A stretch of DNA of 64,000 bases from positions 19,283,501 through 19,347,500 of the forward strand of contig NC_003283.11 in assembly GCF_000002985.6 (NCBI RefSeq), read 5' to 3'. The DNA is from Caenorhabditis elegans. Its lineage: Eukaryota; Nematoda; Chromadorea; Rhabditida; Rhabditidae. The position numbers were made by a program, and so were the translations under genes. Positions 33,646 to 43,958 of this stretch are shown piece after piece. Numbering within the stretch: position 1 is the first letter of the stretch; each line of letters starts with the position of its first letter. The notes under the pieces are model-generated. The model was not told the DNA's origin, ran no database searches, and saw nothing but the letters and a program-made list of their open reading frames with translations.

Positions 33646-33861
33646 ATACTATAATTAATATGATATTATAAATATTAATAAAAAAAACTTAATACTACAG
33701 TGCGTGACTATGCAACAAATTAAATTGGACCCATATTAAACCTGTTCTTTGGTATATAACATATTTCTGTTAGATTTCAATTAGCATCGATTTCCCATAA
33801 CAGGTGATTTATTTGATTTTTTCCCGAATAACAAGAAATTTCTAGACTCATTTCAGCTATT

Positions 33862-35000
33862 ATGAACACGACATGCACGCCTAACTTCAACTACTACGAT
33901 TCACCTCAATTTCTATCTACAGGTATGCACATCGCTTCGGTAATTATCACACCAGTCCACCTACTCGGCTTATACTGTATTATATACAAGACCCCTTTGC
34001 AAATGGCGGCTGTTAAGTGGTACCTGTTACAAATGCACGTTTCCGTGATGGCATTAGACTATTCGGTGACTGTAGTGGGTATTCCGTATGTACTAGCAAC
34101 TAGGATAGCTGGGTTTTCGCTCGGATTGTTGAAATACTCCAGCTACTCGTTTCTTTTAGCGATTTTTGTTATGATAGCCTGTTTGCAGTGTGAGTATTTT
34201 TTTCTTTTTTTTTATTTAAACGGTAAAAATTAAATCGCTTCCAGTTGTGACATTAGGAATTACTGGTATATTCGAAAATCGATTCCGAATCATTTGCAAG
34301 TTCTCCTGGGTGCCACTTTGGAAAAAATTCATTACACCAGGGTTTTTGCCGGGTCAGTATATTGTGTACCCATCGTTTCTGCTACTTGGGATACCTTTTA
34401 TTCCGGATCAGAAAACTGCATTGCAGGATATCTTTAAGGTAGGATTGGGCTTAGGCTTAGGCATAGTATGCTAGGAGTGAAGACTCCTATGATATGTATT
34501 TCCAGACCCTTCCCTGTCTGCCACGTGAAATCTACGAGGCAGACATCTATGTGATAGCTGATGACATGACTTATCATATTATGGCGATTTCAATGGGATT
34601 GTCAGGAGCAATTAGTCAAATTATATTTTTCAACGGCTGTCTTATATATAGTAGTTTGGAGCAGTTAAAGGCAAAAACAATGTCACAAAAGACGTTCCAA
34701 ATGCAGAAGCAATTCCTAACAGCGGTGGTCGTGCAGGCTGCATCTCCAATGATATGCTTGATAATTCCACTTATATATTTTACAATAGCACACTTGGTGG
34801 GGTATTATAATCAGGGAATTATCAATTGCTTACTTATTAATGTATCTATTCACGGTCTAATCTCTACAACAGCCCTGGTGACTCTTCATAAGCCTTATCG
34901 GACAGCTGTGCGGAGCATGATCTCGAAATTGCCAGAGCCAAGGCGACCGAAAGTCTCACAGTTATCAACTCTTTCGAGGAGCACTCTTGTGGTGTTGTAA
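33862..35000 (+). CDS. Srh-family chemoreceptor (7TM GPCR)
   Basis: Join(33862..34189,34245..34438,34506..35000), in phase, 338 residues, the normal length of Srh receptors. N-terminal SPQFLSTGMHIASVIITPVH, then LGLYCIIYKTP and AVKWYLLQMHV are hallmarks of the family. Later LPGQYIVYPSFL, AISMGLSGAISQIIFF (TM5), QKTFQMQKQFLTAVVVQA before TM6, and INVSIHGLISTTALV (TM7) with HKPYR following. These receptors sit in the ciliary membrane of sensory neurons; the ligand is unknown. No lesion was seen. The first 358 bp of upstream plus coding DNA are duplicated at 43601-43958. AATAAA lies at 35021. Confidence 0.9.
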
Positions 35001-35083
35001 ATTAATTTTCAAGTTTTCAAAATAAATTGAGTAGTCACATGGTTTTCACTTATATGCAACACGTTTTTAGATTCAGAACCCTG

Positions 35084-35250
35084 TTAAACAGGTGATTATT
35101 TTTGAATGAAATGCTAGGAAAAATTGTCCTGACTCATTTTATTTATTACACAAATATGAATACAACATCTACACCTGATAGTGAGTAAAATTTTTTGATT
35201 CTCCTCAATATCTATCAATGGTCATTTAAAAAAGTAACATTTTAGGCAAT
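35084..35250 (+). pseudogene. Relic of a second srh 5' end
   Basis: ACAGGTGATTATTTTTGAAT followed by ATGAATACAACATCTACACC (35156) parallels the upstream region and first codons of the intact srh (MNTTCTP). The frame stops after MNTTSTPDSE. TCTCCTCAATATCTATCAAT matches the SPQFLSTG region. The rest of the gene is gone. Confidence 0.6.
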
Positions 35251-35532
35251 GAAGGTTGACAAAGCTTACGTCTGTATTTTATTCAGAGCACTCAGCTGAT
35301 GTCCTCATTACAGAAACCCGCAGATTAACATTTATTCTGGATGATATCAGAAAAATCTAGAAATAGGGATAGAATACTGAGGAATGTGGTGCAAGGAACT
35401 GTTGGATTGACATGAACGAGATATACCATAGAAACAAAAGTGCGTTATATATACCATACATCTAAATCAAATTGTGTTAATATTGGGGCTCATGAGATAG
35501 GAACGAAAGGAATATGGTTTCCCTATGAGTCA

Positions 35533-35960
35533 TCAAAAATTAAAAATCCTTTTCAAAATTCGACCGATTGGAAAGCAGCCGTTCGTCTTGGCTTCAGCCT
35601 CCGCCAATTGTTTTTGCAACTTTTCGATTTCCGCTTGATGGCCGGCAATTATTCTCAAAACAAGCGATTCATATTTGTGCAATGATAAGTCAAAAGAATC
35701 AAGATTCAATTGAGCCACTTGTGAAATGTTGAATGTACAATCAGAGAATAAAAAAGCCTGAAATATACAGAATTATGATTTAAAAAGCTTCAGTATTTAA
35801 TTATTCATAAGCAATATCAAAGTTAATAAAAAACGTTTCTCTTTTGGAAATTCAATAAATATTTAAATATATTTTAAAGACCCACTTTTCGATTGTCGAT
35901 AGCGTTATCGTTTAAGCAATTTGAAACAAGAAGACGATCTGAACAGCCTTCGAGCTCCAT
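35533..35960 (-). CDS. Small coiled-coil protein, Asn-rich family
   Basis: Complement(join(35533..35757,35886..35960)), in phase, 99 residues. Exon 1 encodes MELEGCSDRLLVSNCLND, ending AIDNRK. Exon 2 encodes ISQVAQLNLDSFDLSLHKYE and then a heptad-like helix (IAGHQAEIEKLQKQLAEAEA). The IDNR-type exon end is shared with the genes at 37124 and 38401, so the three belong to one family. Exon 1 and its flank are also present in inverted orientation at 39876-39950. No known domain recognised; a coiled-coil interaction role is a guess. Confidence 0.6.
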
Positions 35961-37870
35961 TTCAAGAAAATAGACAAACCTTGGTTCCAACTGTCAATGC
36001 ATACGGTTTTATAGCTGTCTAGAATGCTCACTGTTAGTGCCCCTCTTTTCCCCCTCACAAGTCTAAGGAATTTTTCAGAGAAAAATGCCTATCATACATA
36101 TGTCAATCATTAGTAGAAATATTAATTAGGGTTTCAAATCCATCCGTAAACAGGCTTTCTGGGTAAAAAATCCTCCAGTACTACTACAGTATCTTTTTTT
36201 TTGAAAAACGATCACCAATTCCTTTTCCTTTTTTTCCTTTGAGTTTTGCAGGCTCGTGCTCACTTTTTTCGAATTTCTTTGCTCACTGATAGCGGAAAAA
36301 TGCTTATCGACGTTTGACGTTTTTTTGATGACGCTTAATAGCCTTATCACTTTAATTTTTGTTTCCTCAAAATAAATAAATTAATTAAAGAAAAACTAAA
36401 ACAAAGGTGGAAGTTGGCTGATTTAAAACAGCTAAAATCCATTTTAAAAAACTCAAAAAAAATGCCACGTGTCACGCAATGGTTAAGAATGAATTAATTC
36501 ATGGAACATGTTTTTTTGATTTTTTGTTAAAAAATCCACACCGTGCGTAGTTTGGAACGCTCTTTGTAATTTCCTACATTTTAATACAGCTGCATTAGTT
36601 TTTCATCGACGAAAGTTCCGTAGTCTTTTATCGAGATCTTTTTAATAGTTTCGATTTCTTTTGGTTTTCAACTTTGGGAAACTCTTTCCATAATGAATAC
36701 CTACATACTTGTTTTCTGCAAAATATGTATTTTAATGTATATTAATTGTAAAGTATGAAGTAAGTATGAGGAAGTAAAGTGAAGTTTTCCCAGTCACAAG
36801 TCTAAGGAATATTTCTGTATTTTTTTGAAAAACGATCACCAACTCCTTCTTCTTTTTTTTCCTTTGAGTTTTGCAGGCTCGTGCTCATTTTTTTTGAATT
36901 TCTTTGCTCACATAGCGGAAAAATGCTTATCGACGTTTGACGTTTTTTTGATGACACCTAATAGCCTTATCACTTTAATTTTTGTTTCCTCAAATTTTTT
37001 ATCTCTCTTCAACTTGGTTATGTTTCTCCGCCTTTCTTTTCTCTATAAAATGTGCCCCACATTTCGATTTTTTCATTATTTTTCAAATTTATTTCCTTAC
37101 TTATTGTATTTATTTCAGGAGCAATGGTTTATGTGAACGCGAATGTCGATACAAAAGTCGATAACCGCAAAGATAATTGCGACAATACAAATACCTATTC
37201 ACACACCGTGGACCGAAAAGACAATTTCGACAATACGACTACCAACACGAAAACCGTGAACCGAAATGATAATTGTAACAACCAAGAGGAAGGTGATGTG
37301 AATATGTATCGCCGCAATGATAATTGTAACAACCGAGAGGCAACAAACTCTAGAAGTGCTAATTATTCTATTCATAATCAAGGAATGATAAACTGCTACA
37401 ATGGAATCGCCATTGACAATCGGGCGGTGAGTTTTGACAATCACTTATGGCGCTTCACCAATCTGAATTAATTGCAAATCATTACAGTTCAATTCGTCGG
37501 GCGCGAATACCATGGCCGGAACAGAATTTTTGCGGGCTTTCCTTGACGCACCAATGTCAGTCATGCCAGGCAGTCGGAAGAACGCAATCATGGATCGGGT
37601 TTGTCTTTTTTAAATACATACATGTTGCTTAGCCACACTCTATATGCAAATTTTTCAGCAAGAAGGATCCACTCAGCCAGCTATCAGATATAACAATCGT
37701 TAACATCTTGCAAGACCCTAATTCTTAACATCTGGAAAAAACTATTTAATTTTCTTTCTGAATTTTTTTTATTGTTCTGAACAATATATCAATTTGTTAA
37801 TAAGTGAGAGTTGTTTCCTACCCAGCAATAAATTTTTATCGCAATGACATTACAAAAATCACAATGTTTT
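35790..37870 (+). repeat. Left arm of a 2-kb inverted duplication
   Basis: It pairs with 38225-40110. Matching landmarks: TATTTAATTATTCATAAGCA (35792) with its complement near 40080; ATGCCTATCATACATATGTC (36086) with its complement near 39735; the promoter and gene at 36815-37703 with 38401-39300; ACCCAGCAATAAATTTTTAT (37821) with its complement near 38265. The left arm also has an extra direct copy of the promoter segment (36190-36360 and 36825-36995). Confidence 0.8.
37124..37703 (+). CDS. Asn/Asp-rich repeat protein
   Basis: Join(37124..37426,37488..37598,37659..37703), in phase, 152 residues. Exon 1 holds about six imperfect repeats of the type VDRKDNFDN / VNRNDNCNN, where Asn, Asp and a periodic Cys alternate. 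Exon 2 encodes LSG/SSGANTMAG.EFLRAFLD and SRKNAIMDR; exon 3 ends RYNNR. A TATTTCAG five bases before the ATG looks like an SL1 trans-splice site, with TATAAAA about 80 bp further up. It is the mirror-image paralogue of 38401-38987. Function unknown. Confidence 0.65.
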
Positions 37871-38224
37871 TTTTCAATACCTACATCATACTTTGCAAAG
37901 AATTCGATAAGGGATAATTACTGTAGTTTATGAAAAATAGTATTATTGTCTTTTGAAGAGATATCGGTTTGTGGTTAGTGGAGGGATATGGTAGGGGTAC
38001 TGTAGTGGTACTGTATTTTAAGTTACTGGAAGTTTCGCAACCAATTTTTCTACAGTAATGATGTATACATTTTCGAAGCGAAAAATATATTTTCATAAAT
38101 GTTGAAGTATATGGAATCGGTTCTATATAATTTCAGCTCCTATTGGGTGATTGTTTGTCCGTAACAAGGGCCGATTTCACAAGAAGTTCAGTAGCTTATG
38201 ACAGATCTCGGTATATCTCAGTAC
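37871..38224. other. Spacer of the inverted duplication
   Basis: It contains a GGGGTACTGTAGTGGTACTG repeat related to 9100-9265. It shows no mirror symmetry and no gene. Confidence 0.6.
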
Positions 38225-38400
38225 TGAAAAAAAACAACATTGTGATTTTTGTAATGTCATTGCAATAAAAATTTATTGCTGGGTAGGAAACAACTCTCAC
38301 TTATTAACAAATTGATATATTGTTCAGAACAATAAAAAAAATTCAGAAAGAAAATTAAATAGTTTTTTCCAGATGTTAAGAATTAGAGTCTTGCAAGATG

Positions 38401-38987
38401 TTAACGATTGTTATATCTGATAGCTGGCTGAGTGGATCCTTCTTGCTGAAAAATTTGCATATAGAGTGTGGCTAAGCAACATGTATGTATTTAAAAAGAC
38501 AAACCCGATCCATGATTGCGTTCTTCGAACTGGTCGGCATTGACATTGGTGCGTTGAAAAAGACCCTCATTAACTCCGCTCCGTCCATTTTCTTGGGAAA
38601 ATTCGCGCCGGACAAATTGATCTGTAATGAATAGCAACTATTTTTGGTGAAGCGCCATTTTTGTAAGTGAATGTTGAAACTCACCACCCGATTGTCAATG
38701 TTGTTTCCCGTAAAGGAGTTTATAATTTGTTGATTATGACAAGAATAATGCAAAGTTCTGAATTGTGTTTCCTCTCGATTGTTACAATTATCTTCTCTGT
38801 AATATAAATTCATATCGCCATCCTCACGGTTGTCGCAATTATCTTTTCGGTTCACGGAGTGTAAATTGGTATTTGTATTGCCAAAATTATCTTTTCGGTC
38901 AACGCTGTGTGAATTGGTATTCCTATTGTCGCAATTATCTTTGCGGTTATCAATGTTTGTGTCGACATTCGCGTGCACATAAACCAT
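38401..38987 (-). CDS. Asn/Asp-rich repeat protein (mirror copy)
   Basis: Complement(join(38401..38445,38505..38621,38685..38987)), in phase, 154 residues. Exon 1 is exactly the length of its partner's (303 nt), with repeats IDNRKDNCDN, VDRKDNFGN, VNRKDNCDN, YYREDNCNN. Exon 2 has two additional codons (INLSGANFPKKMDGAELMRV). Exon 3 is identical at the protein level. Both genes point toward each other across the 350-bp spacer. Both frames are open despite clear divergence, which suggests selection on each copy. Family unknown. Confidence 0.65.
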
Positions 38988-39875
38988 TGCTTCTGAAATA
39001 AATACAATAAGTAAGGAAATAAGTTTGAAAAATAATGAAAAAATCGAAATGTGGGGCACATTTTATAGAGAAAAGAAAGGCGGAGAAACATAACCAAGTT
39101 GAAGAAAGATAAAAAGTTTGAGGAAACAAAAATTAAAGTGACAAGGCTATTAATCGTCATTGAAAAAATGTCAAACGTTGATAAGCATTTTTCCGCTAAC
39201 AGTGAGCAAAGAAATTCGAAAAAAGTGAGCCCAAGCTTGAAAAACTCAAAGGAAAGAAAAAGGAAAAGGAATTGGTGATTATTTTTCAAAAAAATACAGA
39301 AATATTCCTTAGACTTATGATTGGGAAAATTTCACTTTACTTCCTCATACTTACTTCATACTTTACAATTAATATACATTAAAATGCATGACTGTAGTAG
39401 TATTGTAGAATTACTGTAGTGTAGGAAAAATTGTGTTGTAAGATCTCCATTTCTACCCAAAACGTCTATTTCAACAATCTTATAAAGGTCGCCTTGTTGA
39501 AATAAGTATGAAATATATTCAACATATGAGGTGTTCTACAATTCCTCAAAACTATTCATAACACCATTTCCGACTGTTTTCCAAATGTATCATCGTGTGT
39601 CACTAAAGTTGAATTACCCAGATTAGAATGTTATATGAATAAGAGTTTTACATCAAGATAAAAAAAATAAAAGATAAGCAGTTTAAAATGAGGAAGAATT
39701 TGAGATCTGGATTAAAACTTCTACTAATGATTGACACATGTATGATAGGCATTTTTCTTTGAAAAATTCCTTAGACTTGTGAGGGGAAAAGCGCGACACT
39801 AACAGTGAGCATTTTAAACAGCTATAAAACCGTATGCATTACCAGTTTGAACCACGTTTTGTCTAATATCTTAAA

Positions 39876-39950
39876 ATGGAGCTCAATGGCTATACAGTTC
39901 GTCACAGTGTTTCAAACTCCTTTAACAGTAACGATGTCGACGATCGAAAG
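39876..39950 (+). pseudogene. Orphan first exon of the coiled-coil gene
   Basis: 75 nt encoding MELNGYTVRHSVSNSF... ending VDDRK before GTGGGT. It matches the first exon of 35533-35960 in length, start and donor. The duplication arm ends before the second exon, so no complete gene remains. Confidence 0.6.
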
Positions 39951-40110
39951 GTGGGTCTTCAAAACAGTTTTTAATATTTTTTTAAATTTCGGAAAAAATT
40001 ATTACACTATGTAATTATTCCAAGATCAGGAGAAAAAACAATTCGCCAGAAATGTTATGTTTCTGTAATTTAACTTTGATATTGCTTATGAATAATTAAA
40101 TACTACACGC

Positions 40111-40604
40111 TCTCCTCGTCCGCCAATGGGCCAGCGACTAGTTTGCTGGCGCGTTTCGCGTCTTTTTCTTCAATTTTCTTTCAATTCAAATCGATTTTTT
40201 TGATGATTTTTTCTTGTTTTACTTATTTAAACATTTCTTTAAGACTATTTATGTAATTTTTTTTGTTGAAATCTAGAAAGTAACACTTTTCATCGAATTT
40301 TGAGCTTCTTTCCGATTGATGAATCACTTTTTTTCGAAAATCTTAGGATTTCCTTATTTTTCCTCAAGAATTTGTTTCATCATATATTCCTCCTCTTTAA
40401 ATTATTGTTAGATGTATTGCAGACGTTCTCTCATAGGGAAATCTGTGTTTTTCTGATTTCCGGAAATAATTTTTGTTTCAGTCGTTTAGGTTTCAACTCG
40501 AATATTTTCGTCAGAAAAAAAGCTTCCTTAACTTCCTTCAATCTTTTACGACTGCTTGAAAAATCAATTTATTAACTAATAACGATTATTTTACGAATTT
40601 CATT
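40111..40604. other. Region 3' of the transposase, nothing recognised
   Basis: It starts abruptly with a GC-richer segment (GGGCCAGCGACTAGTTTGCT) and continues AT-rich with a Phe-rich spurious frame. It may include one end of the transposon that carried the gene at 40605-42547, but no inverted partner was located. Confidence 0.4.
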
Positions 40605-42547
40605 CTACAAAGTCTTCCCGCGGTCAAATTCGTAGTTGAGTCCCGAGAAGTGCTTCAACATCAGTTTTGTGCAAAGCTTGACGTCTTTTACGGATGCAAA
40701 ATTATGCTCGATAGTATTGAACAGGGCATGAAAGGATTCAATGCCCTGCTCCGATGATCTTCCCCACGTTTTATGAATTTTCACATATTCCATGACATGT
40801 GCTGTGAGTAGATGCAGCTTGACTGTCACTCCCATATACGGATGAAGTTGTCTGATGTGATTTTTCAATGATTCGATAGTATCAGAGAGTTCTGCGATTT
40901 CTTCATCTGACAAGATGGCATTCCTGCTCGCTGCCATACACTTTGAAAAATCCAGACACAATTTCTTCATAAGAGCCATTTCGGGTGTTTTTGGAAATAC
41001 AGCAAGCACTTTATCGATACTCTCAGGCTTCAGGAAGTTTCGAATCTATAATAATTTTTATTGTAATAATCAGTCAAAAATCGATGCTAAGGTTTTTAAT
41101 TCTTAGTTTTTTCTATGTCAAATATTTCGTGTCTTTTTCAAGCTCAAATAGTTCTTATTCTCATATCCTCTTATTTCAATCGAATTTTACCTGATTTCCG
41201 TTCATTTGGCCATAGTATACTGATGGGTAGCATCCTACAGCCTTGAACACGGCTTCCAATGCTTTACGAGTTTGACCTGATGATTTCTTAAAAAGATTTT
41301 GAAGATGTTCCTTTTCCTGTTTCAGTTCTGCCAATTCGTTTGACTCTTTTCTCAAACTTTCCGAAATTTCCTCATTTGCTTCTGTGACAATTCCCAACAT
41401 ATCTTCTTCTGTAATATCTTCCCCTTCTTTGCATCTGAGGCATATTGTAGGCATTTTCAACGCTCGGTGCTTTTGATCATCTGTAAATAATGCTGAACAG
41501 ATGGTGTGACAGACAGCTGGACAGTTGGAGCAGAAGAAAATTGGCTGATTCTGAAGAGGCTTCGGAAGAAAACTGACACAGCATAATGGTGAACTGCATG
41601 AGGCTGAAATATTCTTGGCTCCCTGGTTCTCAACTCCTACTTCATGAATTTCTTTCACTTTTCGTGAGATTTCAGCAGCTCGTTGTAAACCAGCTACCAT
41701 GATCTCGCTTTTTTTTTTCATGTGAAATTACAGTATTCAAGAGAGACATCTGCTGGTTGTATGTATCCGGAAGATCTTCTGTACCAAAGTCGATTTTATT
41801 GGCTTCTGCATATAACTGATCTACAGCATAAGAAGTGACCACGCCCATCATGGAATGCACTGAAGGGAGGATTGAATCAGTTGGCTCAACATGGAGCAAC
41901 GGTTCCAAACCATCTCGCTTCATCTGTGCCAGAGTTCTGGGGCGACCACTTTGGTCAAAACCGAATGTGCCGACGGTTGCCATATTTTGTCCGGACTTTG
42001 ACCAAGACAAATCGCATTTCCAACAACCATCAAGAAGAGCCTGGCCACGGTGCTGATACATCGCTGATTCGAGTTTGCAATCGCCTACCAACTTCAGTCG
42101 TACATCTCTTGTTACCAATGTTCCATTTTCTGTGAAAGTAACTTGTTTCAATTCATCTAATTGTTTCAGTGTTGGACCAAGATACTTCTGAATGTTGTCG
42201 TGGTTGTCTTGACCCGTATACCATCCTACTACCAAAACTCCATGAGCACTGTTTGGTCGGTCGAAATTTTCGAATTCCAGGCACATTTTGGTAACACCAG
42301 ATCCTGCGTCTAATGCAACTGAAATCACGATGTCTGACTTTGTTCCATCGTCGTATCCACTTCGTCCATGTAGGAAGCTCATCTCCAATCGTAGGGAGAC
42401 AACTTTCTTTACATCTTTGCAATTTACGACAGGTGTTTGCCGTTGGATCTGGCGCCCATTGGTAATCAATGTTGTAGTCGAAACCAAAGTGATGTCATAA
42501 TATTCATCAAGAGATACTTGTTTCCGTAAAAAATCCACGTCGCAACC
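40605..42547 (-). CDS. DDE transposase with PHD-like finger, frameshifted
   Basis: Exons complement(41191..42547) and complement(40605..41045) joined in phase; a TTTTAG acceptor before 42547 implies more exons upstream. A DDE-type triad can be proposed: VISVALDAGSG, KLVGDCKLES and EQGIESFHALF. A CWKC pair follows the second Asp. A PHD-like zinc finger follows (CSSPLCC...FFCSNCPAVCHTIC...CLRCKEG), then a coiled coil. This layout recalls RAG/Transib/Chapaev-type transposases, but the superfamily is not certain. One frame change lies in a run of ten A at about 41707-41716, joining NTVISHEKKK to SEIMVAGLQ. It could be a mutation or a sequencing error. Otherwise open, so a recent or domesticated copy. 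Confidence 0.6.
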
Positions 42548-43020
42548 CTAAAAAAACGTAAAAAAACGCGAAAAAGGGGCGGAGTCTGCACACTCGGCAT
42601 TTATTGGAGGCTACTTGGCAGAATAAGAAAATCACACAAGAACATCAAGAAACATTTGAATATCATATTCAAACTAGCTGGAAACCGGTTTCGGCTGGTT
42701 TGAAAGCGCAGCTGGTGTTGATTGACAAACGCGCAAACTGTATGAAAACTAAAATCAATCAATTAGAAAGTCATTTCCAGTGTCCTTGTAGCAAGCCAGA
42801 CAGCTGGTGCGCTAAGGTTGACCTAAACCGCTCTTCATATTCTGCACTACCCCCTCTAAAATCTTGTTGATTTTTTGCTTCCCCATATTTTATTGTCTCT
42901 GATTTTATATTTAACCCCTATTTATCCCCCTTTTTTGTTTTAATGTGTATCCTCTTGGGGATGTACATTATCTCTTTTTTTTCAATATTTAATCAATTAA
43001 AAATCAATTAAAAACCAAAA
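42548..43020. other. Region with an unassigned 88-codon ORF
   Basis: A plus-strand frame at 42604-42870 encodes EATWQNKKITQEHQETFEYH and, later, CPCSKPDSWCAKVDLN. It is followed by T-rich DNA with TGTATCCTCTTGGGGATGTA. It may be a fragment of a retroelement or of the transposon's 5' part. No family recognised. Confidence 0.3.
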
Positions 43021-43024
43021 GAAT

Positions 43025-43215
43025 CAAATGTAGTGGTTAAAGCAATTGTACTGTAAGCAGAAGATCGATGGTTCGGTTCCCACTGAGAGTTTCATGTATA
43101 GTTGTTGAATAAAATAATCAAATGATTCTAGGTGTTTCAGTGTGTCTGTAGTGTAGTGGTTAAAGCCTTTGTATTGTAAGCTGTAGGTCGATGGTTCGGA
43201 TCCCGGTAGCGGTAA
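43025..43215 (+). other. Tandem pair of tRNA-like sequences
   Basis: Two units about 120 bp apart share TGTAGTGGTTAAAGC (A-box-like), TGTAAGC and GATCGATGGTTCGGTTCC or GGTCGATGGTTCGGATCC (near-consensus B box). Neither forms a convincing acceptor stem, so they are tRNA-derived repeats rather than genes. Confidence 0.45.
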
Positions 43216-43244
43216 ATGTCTAGATAAAGTTTCCAATGGGCTAT

Positions 43245-43425
43245 ACATACATACTACATACATGTACTATGCATACTACACATACTACTATACATACTAT
43301 ATACTATACATACTAATTGAAAGAACCACACAACATTATGTAACTCTGAAATAAAAATACTTTCCAAGAAGTAAGAAGAAGAAGAAGAAGTAAGTAAGAA
43401 CAAAGAAGTAAAGAAGTAAAGAAAA
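43245..43425. repeat. Microsatellites: CATACTA and GAAGAA runs
   Basis: About 60 bp of irregular ATACATACTA repeats followed, after 50 bp, by a purine run of AAGAAGAAGAAGAAGTAAGT type. Confidence 0.75.
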
Positions 43426-43600
43426 AAACCTTATGGTTTTTTTCACCTGTCGGAGCAGATCAATGTTATGACTAAGTTGGACATATTTTTGCGGCGGCTT
43501 CCAGGCTATTTATTATCCACCTGACACTCTAAAACATCACTCAAGATGCATAATTGAAATTAGTATACCGCATGCTTCCAATTTAGATACTTACTATACT

Positions 43601-43958
43601 ATACTATAATTAATATGATATTATAAATATTAATAAAAAAAACTTAATACTACAGTGCGTGACTATGCAACAAATTAAATTGGACCCATATTAAACCTGT
43701 TCTTTGGTATATAACATATTTCTGTTAGATTTCAATTAGCATCGATTTCCCATAACAGGTGATTTATTTGATTTTTTCCCGAATAACAAGAAATTTCTAG
43801 ACTCATTTCAGCTATTATGAACACGACATGCACGCCTAACTTCAACTACTACGATTCACCTCAATTTCTATCTACAGGTATGCACATCGCTTCGGTAATT
43901 ATCACACCAGTCCACCTACTCGGCTTATACTGTATTATATACAAGACCCCTTTGCAAA
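43601..43958 (+). pseudogene. Duplicate of srh 5' region, cut by a LINE
   Basis: 358 bp matching 33646-34003 at equal length, covering the upstream region and the first about 47 codons (ATG at 43817, through IIYKTPLQ). It ends exactly where the LINE body begins. The rest of the receptor is absent, so it is non-functional. Confidence 0.9.

Larger units (their letters stand above)
38225..40110 (-). repeat. Right arm of the 2-kb inverted duplication
   Basis: Reverse-complement partner of 35790-37870. The homology ends near 40105, inside what was the intron of the coiled-coil gene. There the sequence switches to CTCTCCTCGTCCGCCAATGG, marking a breakpoint. Confidence 0.8.

Noticed and set aside
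36825-37120. Hydrophobic ORFs upstream of the Asn-rich gene and in the mirror copy
   Set aside because: They lie in the T-rich promoter/5' leader before a TTTCAG site and differ between the two arms; probably not coding.
41835-42135. Plus-strand ORFs opposite the transposase
   Set aside because: Shadows of the well-supported minus-strand coding exon.
43025-43215. Two functional tRNA genes
   Set aside because: A- and B-box-like strings exist but acceptor and anticodon stems do not pair well; kept only as tRNA-like repeats.
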